In this document: positions 58,987 to 64,000 of the stretch, one piece after another
How the letters are laid out: every line of letters starts with the position of its first letter
How positions within the stretch are numbered: the stretch's first letter is position 1
Source of the DNA: Ardenticatenaceae bacterium
Lineage (GTDB): Bacteria; Chloroflexota; Anaerolineae; Promineifilales; Promineifilaceae
Assembly (NCBI GenBank): GCA_020634495.1
Contig: JACKBR010000006.1
Span: 77,472 to 141,471, forward strand
Direction of reading: 5' to 3'
Length of the DNA stretch: 64,000 nucleotides
Made by a program: the position numbers and the translations under genes
The notes under the pieces: model-generated
The model's input: only the letters and a program-made list of their open reading frames with translations
Databases searched by the model: none
Told to the model about the DNA's origin: nothing

Positions 58987-60111
58987 TTAGGGCAGAACCA
59001 GCTCAAAGCTGCGTTCGCCGACAAGTTGCCCGTTGACCTGAATGTCTACCCGGTGGGTGCCGGGGTAGTAGGTGCGGGTGGTGATGGGCCGGAGGGGATG
59101 GCTTTTTGTAATGGTAAGCGATTGGTTTGGGGCGAGAACGGCCGTTTTCAACTTAAACACCTTGCCGCTTGTCTGCCCATTGGCCTTTACAAAATGGATG
59201 ATGAAATCCACAACCAGATTTTGCTCAGTGACGGCCGTACTTTGCAGCGTAAAGTTTAATTGCAGCGAATCGCCCAGCTCTAGCGGTTCTGGCTCAACGG
59301 TGAAATTAGTTAATTTTACCTGGGGCGGGCCGTAACCCAGCACCGCCAGGGCGTCTGGATCGCCATCTTTCACCAGGGTGCGCAGGGCACGCTGCACAAT
59401 CCAGCGCCGCTCTGGCGAGCCATCTTGCCACCAGCGGCGGCATGTTTGAATGACCAGTTGTGGATGGTCTTTGGCGATGTCGTTGAGGTGGTTGCTCACG
59501 GAGCGGCGCACGTATTCGGAGGGATCGTCCTTGAGTTTTTCCAGCAGCGCCAGGGTGGGGCTGGGGTCTTCGATGAATTGATAGAGCCGCCCGGCCCAGG
59601 GCAGGCGTGGTCGGGTGCCCTCGCTAACCAGCCGCCGCACGTGTTGGTTTTCATCTTCGGCCCAGGTGTGCAGGATGGCCAGCATTTTGTCTTGATGGTG
59701 GATGAGAAACGGCCGTATGGCAAATTCGGCCGTGTGTCGCTTGGTAATCTCGTGCATGGCTTGCACGCCCACGTCAAAATCTTCCAGGCCAAACGTTTCG
59801 ATGAATTGAGCGATGGGCCAATAATGCCAGCCATCGTTAAACATGCCATCTTCGCCGACCAGCTCTGCCTCCAGCGCCATTTCCAGCACTGCCCAAGCGT
59901 TGGCAAAACCAGCGGGCAAATGGTCGCGCAGCGCCTGCACAAAAACGGTGGAGCGTTCTTTCATTTCCAGGCCGTTCAGCTGGGGGGCAATCTGGTTCAC
60001 AAAATCGTCGGCGGGGAATGGGGGGTGAACGGCCGTAATCATCACAGCCATCCGCCGCGCCAACGCTGCATCAAAATAATCTTTAAATAATTTCTTTTCG
60101 CTTTCGCTCAT
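58987..60111 (-). CDS. alkC: AlkC-type DNA alkylation repair glycosylase
   Basis: 374 residues. HEAT-like repeats dominate residues about 1-260 (ILHTWAEDENQHVRRLVSEGTRPRLPW, LEKLKDDPSEYVRRSVSNHLNDIAKDHP). The C-terminal ~100 residues form a beta-rich Ig-like domain (VKLTNFTVEPEPLELGDSLQLNFTLQ ... YPGTHRVDIQVNGQ). This two-part plan matches AlkC, a glycosylase that removes alkylated bases such as 3-methyladenine and 3-methylcytosine without base flipping. Start ATG 60111. Confidence 0.88.
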   Translation of the reverse strand: MSESEKKLFKDYFDAALARRMAVMITAVHPPFPADDFVNQIAPQLNGLEMKERSTVFVQALRDHLPAGFANAWAVLEMALEAELVGEDGMFNDGWHYWPIAQFIETFGLEDFDVGVQAMHEITKRHTAEFAIRPFLIHHQDKMLAILHTWAEDENQHVRRLVSEGTRPRLPWAGRLYQFIEDPSPTLALLEKLKDDPSEYVRRSVSNHLNDIAKDHPQLVIQTCRRWWQDGSPERRWIVQRALRTLVKDGDPDALAVLGYGPPQVKLTNFTVEPEPLELGDSLQLNFTLQSTAVTEQNLVVDFIIHFVKANGQTSGKVFKLKTAVLAPNQSLTITKSHPLRPITTRTYYPGTHRVDIQVNGQLVGERSFELVLP

Positions 60112-60148
60112 TTTTCCTCATGCAACCGGCAAACTTTACTTCATTTGC

Positions 60149-60637
60149 TTACCGACAATACAAGTCTCCGCTCCGATCTGGATAAAAAACAGCTATCCAA
60201 ACTCGACCACTATTTTCATCAAGAACATAAATCCAACAGTGTGACCTATCTTTGCCATTAAGAAAATAAAGATTGGCATTTAGCGGAAACTCACGGTTTT
60301 CAGGCTCTAAAAATTGAATTTGAAAATCAAGATTTTGTAATTTGACGTTGGATGCTGTGTAGGAAAAGCCCGCATACTCATCCGGTAGTTCATCAGAAAA
60401 ATTATGATCTTCGATAAAGTCTGAAATTGTCTCAAGGGGCAGCTTTGCATGCGCCATGATGAGATATTCAAAGTTATCAACGGTGTCAATATTCGAAATA
60501 CCTCTGGGAAATTCAATGCTTGTTGTCTTTTCAATGTTGCTCAGTGGGTTCAGAAAGTTGTAAGCCAATACGGCCGTGATGATTATCAAGGCAACTGAAG
60601 CGGTAAAGATGATTATGGTAAAAGTTCGTTTATTCAT
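60149..60637 (-). CDS. Membrane-anchored hypothetical protein
   Basis: 162 residues from ATG 60637; longer starts run back into the LLM gene. N-terminal transmembrane helix (FTIIIFTASVALIIITAVLAY, residues 5-25 approx), then an outward-facing domain with no cysteine pair motif and no recognised family. It has lower GC than its neighbours. A single ACGGCCGT lies in the 5' part. Function unknown. Confidence 0.65.
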   Translation of the reverse strand: MNKRTFTIIIFTASVALIIITAVLAYNFLNPLSNIEKTTSIEFPRGISNIDTVDNFEYLIMAHAKLPLETISDFIEDHNFSDELPDEYAGFSYTASNVKLQNLDFQIQFLEPENREFPLNANLYFLNGKDRSHCWIYVLDENSGRVWIAVFYPDRSGDLYCR

Positions 60638-60644
60638 TTGCTGC

Positions 60645-61514
60645 TTAGAGTTGAGGCGGGCCTTGTCGCAATCGCTGCTGGAGCTGCGCAACCATTTCCG
60701 GTGTCCATTTTTCGGCCCAGCCCAGGCCACGGCCGTATGGACTCAAATCTTCAATCCACCAGGTGACGCCCGCTGCGGCGTAAGCGGCCACTTTCTCTCG
60801 GTCTTCATCGAGGTTGTTGCCAGAGGTGACGCCGCCGTGAACGGCCGCAAACGGCGCGTCCATTGTGCGCTGCTGCTGGATGAAGGCCAGAATGTCGCGC
60901 CAATCGTCAGGGGTGAGGGAGCCGTGTAGCCCACCGGGGCACACACCATCCCATTTGGCAGCGCGTTGAAACGGCCGTTTCCGGGGCCAGTACCCACCTA
61001 CCCAAACCGGAATACGCGGCTGCTGCACCGGGCGCGGCAAAAAGCGCATCTCTTCTAATTGAAAATGGCTGCCAGCATAGGAAAAATATTCGCCAGACCA
61101 GAGGCCAGCCAAAATGTCCAGCGCCTCGTCCAGCTTTTCGGCGCGAATTTTGGCCTCGGTTTCCTCGCCAAAAAAGCCAAACTCCCACTCTGCCGGGTCG
61201 CCCAAACCAACGCCGAGAATGAAACGGCCGTTGGATAAATGGTCTAGCGTGGTGGCCTCCCGCGCCACCTTCCAGGGGCGGCGGCGGGCCAGCGGCGTGA
61301 TCATCGTGCCCAGGCGGATGCGACTGGTTTGGGCAGCAATGGCCGCCAGGGCAATCCAGGGGTCGGCCATCGGGTGCCACAAATCATCAAACAAGATGTG
61401 GTCCCAGAGGAAGAAGGCGTCCCAACCGGCAGCTTCGGCTTCCTGAGCCATTTGCACCAGCGTGTGTACATCGCCAAACGCTTCAAATTGGGGCACATTC
61501 AGGCCAAATTTCAT
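60645..61514 (-). CDS. LLM class flavin-dependent oxidoreductase
   Basis: 289 residues. Luciferase-like TIM barrel: MKFGLNVPQFEAFGDVHTLV, FLWDHILF, RIRLGTMITPLARRRPWKVAREATTLDHLSNGRFILGVGLG. The cofactor may be FMN or F420; the family contains both, and the sequence alone does not decide. It starts at the stop of the DinB gene (61515), so the two are translationally coupled. Substrate unknown. Confidence 0.92.
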   Translation of the reverse strand: MKFGLNVPQFEAFGDVHTLVQMAQEAEAAGWDAFFLWDHILFDDLWHPMADPWIALAAIAAQTSRIRLGTMITPLARRRPWKVAREATTLDHLSNGRFILGVGLGDPAEWEFGFFGEETEAKIRAEKLDEALDILAGLWSGEYFSYAGSHFQLEEMRFLPRPVQQPRIPVWVGGYWPRKRPFQRAAKWDGVCPGGLHGSLTPDDWRDILAFIQQQRTMDAPFAAVHGGVTSGNNLDEDREKVAAYAAAGVTWWIEDLSPYGRGLGWAEKWTPEMVAQLQQRLRQGPPQL

Positions 61515-62027
61515 TTACCAATCTCCGGCGTATTGGGGGGCATACGGCCGTACCAATTCCCCAACCAAAAAATATTTCAGCTCAACCAGCTGGCGCAGGT
61601 GCAAAATATCGTGGGCCACCCAGGCGGCCAGCATGTCGCCCGCGTGGAACTTGCCCGCCACCGGATGCGTCTCGAACGCTTCTAAATTTGGCGCGTTCAG
61701 GCTGGCCAGCCAGGTCAGCGACTTGCGCCGCTCGTCCAGAAAGTTTTGCAGCGAACTGGCCAGCTCGCGCTCGTTGTATTTGCGAGCGGTTACCCAGCCT
61801 GCGGGGTCGATGGGTGGCCATTCTTCGCCGGGGTGATGCAGCAGGTAATCAAAGCGCTGCCGAAAATCTTCGCGCTCTTCATCGTAAAGATGATTGACCA
61901 CCTCCAGCACAGACCAATCTTCTGGCGACGGCTTGCGCACGGCCTGCTCCTGTGAAATGCCAACGACGAGCTGACGAATCAACTCGCCATTTTGCTGTAA
62001 CTGCATTTGACACGCTGAAAAATCCAT
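61515..62027 (-). CDS. DinB family protein
   Basis: 170 residues from ATG 62027, chosen because GGAGGT lies just upstream; the longer GTG 62039 would overlap that site. Helical bundle with likely metal ligands in EVVNHLYDEER (His) and WVAHDILHLRQL (two His). It is third of its family in the window and heads the minus-strand run alkC/DUF1905/hydrolase. Confidence 0.88.
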   Translation of the reverse strand: MDFSACQMQLQQNGELIRQLVVGISQEQAVRKPSPEDWSVLEVVNHLYDEEREDFRQRFDYLLHHPGEEWPPIDPAGWVTARKYNERELASSLQNFLDERRKSLTWLASLNAPNLEAFETHPVAGKFHAGDMLAAWVAHDILHLRQLVELKYFLVGELVRPYAPQYAGDW

Positions 62028-62154
62028 TTCTACCTCCACAAAGCATTTAGCTTAATTGCATCTGAACAAATGTGCTAATTTTACCCATGACGTGGCTATT
62101 TGGCTACCATTTCAAGTTGTGTGGCGCGACCAACTGGCTGGGACATTGGTTTAT

Positions 62155-62207
62155 TCACGCAAAGGCGCAAAGGGTCTAATTTTTTGCCCTTTTGCGCCTT
62201 TGCGTGA
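62155..62207. repeat. TTTGCGCCTTTGCGTGA-type inverted repeat
   Basis: Arms of 20 and 21 nt at 62155-62174 and 62187-62207 are complementary apart from one extra base. It lies 3 nt past the uvrB stop codon and probably terminates uvrB. Confidence 0.85.
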
Positions 62208-62210
62208 GAT

Positions 62211-64000
62211 TCAAACCTGACTCATCAGTAAGCCCTCCAATTGTTGCTTAAGGGCTACGATTTGGTCGCGCAGGCGGGCGGCTTTTTCAAATTCCAGGTT
62301 GGTTGCGGCCGTTTTCATGGCCAGTTCCAGTTCATCAATTTGCACCAAAATGTCATCGGCCTGGTAAATGGGGGCGGGTTCGGATACGGCCGTTTCCTCA
62401 TCCCGCACCTTTAGCAATTTGTCCAGCTGCTTCACGATGGTTTGCGGCACGATGCCGTGCTCCGCGTTGTAGGCCATCTGCAAATCGCGCCGCCGGTTGG
62501 TCTCGTCAATGGCCCGCTGCATCGAATCGGTCACCCGGTCGGCGTACATGATTACCCGACCCGCCTCGTGGCGGGCAGCGCGGCCAATCGTCTGGATCAG
62601 CGCCCGGTCGGAGCGCAAAAAGCCCTCCTTGTCCGCATCCAAAATGGCCACCAGCGACACTTCCGGCAAATCCAGCCCTTCGCGCAGCAGATTAATGCCC
62701 ACCACAGCGTCGTAAACTCCAGCCCGCAAATCCTGCAAAATTTCGACCCGCTCAAAGGTGTCTACCTCGCTGTGCAGATAATGGACTTTCATCTCCATTT
62801 CGCGTAGATATTCAGATAAATCTTCGGCCATGCGCTTGGTGAGCGTGGTGATGAGGGCACGCTGGCCAACCTGCACCCGCTTCTTGAGTTCAAACAGCAA
62901 ATCATCGACCTGGCCGCGAATCGGCCGTACCTCAATTTCGGGATCAATCAGCCCGGTGGGGCGAATGATTTGCTCAACAGTTTGCTCGGTGTGCGCCAGT
63001 TCGTATGGCCCTGGCGTAGCAGAAGTGAAAATCACCTGGTAGGCACGTTCCTCCCATTCGGAAAAAGTTAGCGGGCGGTTGTCCAGGGCGCTGGGCAGGC
63101 GGAAGCCATGCTCCACCAGCGTTTCTTTGCGCTGCCGGTCGCCGTTGTACATCGCCCGGATTTGGGGCAGGGTCATGTGGCTTTCGTCCACCACCATCAG
63201 GTAATCGTCTGGGAAATAATCCAGCAGCGTCCAGGGCGGGCTGCCGGGCAGGCGGTTGGGCGTAAAATGAATGCCGTAATTTTCGATGCCCTGGCAGTAG
63301 CCCAATTCGCGCAGCATTTCGATGTCGTACAGCGTGCGCTGCTCCAGCCGCTGCTGGGCCAGCAGGTTGTTTTCTTCGCCAAGCTGGGTGAGCCGGGTTT
63401 CTAACTCGGCCTCAATGTGGGCAATGGCTTCTTCCATCTCGTCGGCGGGGGGGATGAAGTGGCGAGCGGGGTGGATGGTCAGGCTGTCTAGTTCGGCCAG
63501 CAGTTCGCCCGTAAGCGGGTCAATTTCGGTAATCTGCTCAATTTCATCCCCCCAAAAGGTGAGGCGGTAGGCGGATTCGGTGTAAGACGGCCGTATCTCC
63601 AAAACATCCCCCCGCACCCGAAAACTACCAATCTTAAAGTCCATCTCATTCCGTTCATATTGAATGCCAATGAGCTGGCGCAGCGTTTTTTGTCGCTGTT
63701 TCACTTCACCCACGGCAAACGGCACCCGCGCCTGATCGTAGCGTACCGGATCGCCCAGGCCGTAAATGGCGCTAACGCTGGCCACGATGATGACGTCCTT
63801 TCGCGTAGCCAGTGACTGCGTGGCCGCCAGGCGCATCCGCTCAATCTCTTCATTAATTTCGGTGGTTTTCTCGATGTAGGTGTCGGTGCGGGGAATGTAC
63901 GCTTCTGGCTGGTAAAAATCGTAGTAGCTCACAAAGTAGCTCACGGCGTTTTGGGGAAAAAATTGGCAAAACTCGCTGTAGAGCTGGGCGGCCAGCGTCT
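62211..64000 (-). CDS. uvrB: Excinuclease ABC subunit B (5' end missing)
   Basis: The frame is open to the right edge, about 596 residues visible; the N-terminal Walker A part lies outside. The first visible residues [20 protein letters not shown] are standard UvrB. The beta-hairpin region [21 protein letters not shown], the helicase motif [41 protein letters not shown] and QTIGRAARH are intact. The C-terminal UVR motif ([13 protein letters not shown]) ends the protein. UvrB verifies damage with UvrA and recruits UvrC. Confidence 0.97.
   Translation of the reverse strand, partial: TLAAQLYSEFCQFFPQNAVSYFVSYYDFYQPEAYIPRTDTYIEKTTEINEEIERMRLAATQSLATRKDVIIVASVSAIYGLGDPVRYDQARVPFAVGEVKQRQKTLRQLIGIQYERNEMDFKIGSFRVRGDVLEIRPSYTESAYRLTFWGDEIEQITEIDPLTGELLAELDSLTIHPARHFIPPADEMEEAIAHIEAELETRLTQLGEENNLLAQQRLEQRTLYDIEMLRELGYCQGIENYGIHFTPNRLPGSPPWTLLDYFPDDYLMVVDESHMTLPQIRAMYNGDRQRKETLVEHGFRLPSALDNRPLTFSEWEERAYQVIFTSATPGPYELAHTEQTVEQIIRPTGLIDPEIEVRPIRGQVDDLLFELKKRVQVGQRALITTLTKRMAEDLSEYLREMEMKVHYLHSEVDTFERVEILQDLRAGVYDAVVGINLLREGLDLPEVSLVAILDADKEGFLRSDRALIQTIGRAARHEAGRVIMYADRVTDSMQRAIDETNRRRDLQMAYNAEHGIVPQTIVKQLDKLLKVRDEETAVSEPAPIYQADDILVQIDELELAMKTAATNLEFEKAARLRDQIVALKQQLEGLLMSQV

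Overview
The window reads as a chromosomal segment of a Gram-positive-like, probably monoderm bacterium with roughly 50-55% GC. The best guess is Chloroflexota, Anaerolineae or a close relative. This rests on the mix of gene families: F420-type enzymes, a K+-type membrane pyrophosphatase, lipoproteins with T/P-rich linkers, TPR proteins with acidic PDWL linkers, and a tungsten-type aldehyde:ferredoxin oxidoreductase. It is inference; no 16S gene is present. There are no phage or IS transposase genes and no CRISPR array.

Layout. 1-2800: a partial secreted repeat-type protein and a TPR membrane protein. 3037-9568: the classic translation/secretion block on the minus strand, with a strong promoter, then tRNA-Thr(TGT), tRNA-Tyr, tRNA-Thr(GGT), tuf, tRNA-Trp, secE, nusG, rplK, rplA, an L10 leader with attenuator, rplJ, rplL, a terminator and maf. 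9.7-15.6 kb: an OB-fold-like membrane protein, an ATP-grasp enzyme, a Tat-exported coiled-coil protein and a partner-switching module (STAS, HATPase, STAS, cNMP-PP2C). 15.7-24.3 kb: envelope proteins (G5/propeller lipoprotein, SH3/glycosidase lipoprotein), small enzymes and an orphan ABC ATPase. 24.5-31.2 kb: a fused CoA-transferase, AOR, a membrane-anchored C11 protease and a GNAT enzyme. 31.5-44.3 kb: a GT-C glycosyltransferase, ndk, a 1983-residue acidic TPR protein, an HDAC-like deacetylase, hppA with an attenuated leader, and a conserved unknown. 44.7-51.2 kb: nitroreductase, thiolase, a run of small stress-type proteins (F420 reductase, DUF3224, SnoaL, DinB), an AT-rich OLD-type ATPase/TOPRIM gene and a frameshifted remnant. 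51.2-64 kb: uvrA, two DinB proteins, lipA, cupin, a kinase-esterase fusion, dienelactone hydrolase, DUF1905, AlkC, an LLM flavoprotein and partial uvrB. UvrA, UvrB and AlkC make the right end rich in DNA repair.

The strongest signal that ordinary features do not explain is a highly iterated palindrome, ACGGCCGT. I counted about 105 exact copies by eye in 64 kb, where about one is expected by chance. It occurs in coding sequence in all three frames (read as TAV, NGR or RPF), between genes and inside a terminator stem. It is absent from the AT-rich OLD gene region and the tuf/tRNA block. A second layer is a set of dispersed intergenic inverted repeats, each with its own phrase (for example CAGTAATCAGTG, AATCTGCGTAATC, GTGAAACGTGA, TTTGCGCCTTTGCGTGA, CTCTGTGTTCC, TTTCTTCGTA). 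One such phrase has become in-frame coding sequence inside uvrA. Two candidate RNA switches, in the secE-nusG gap and the hppA leader, also merit follow-up.
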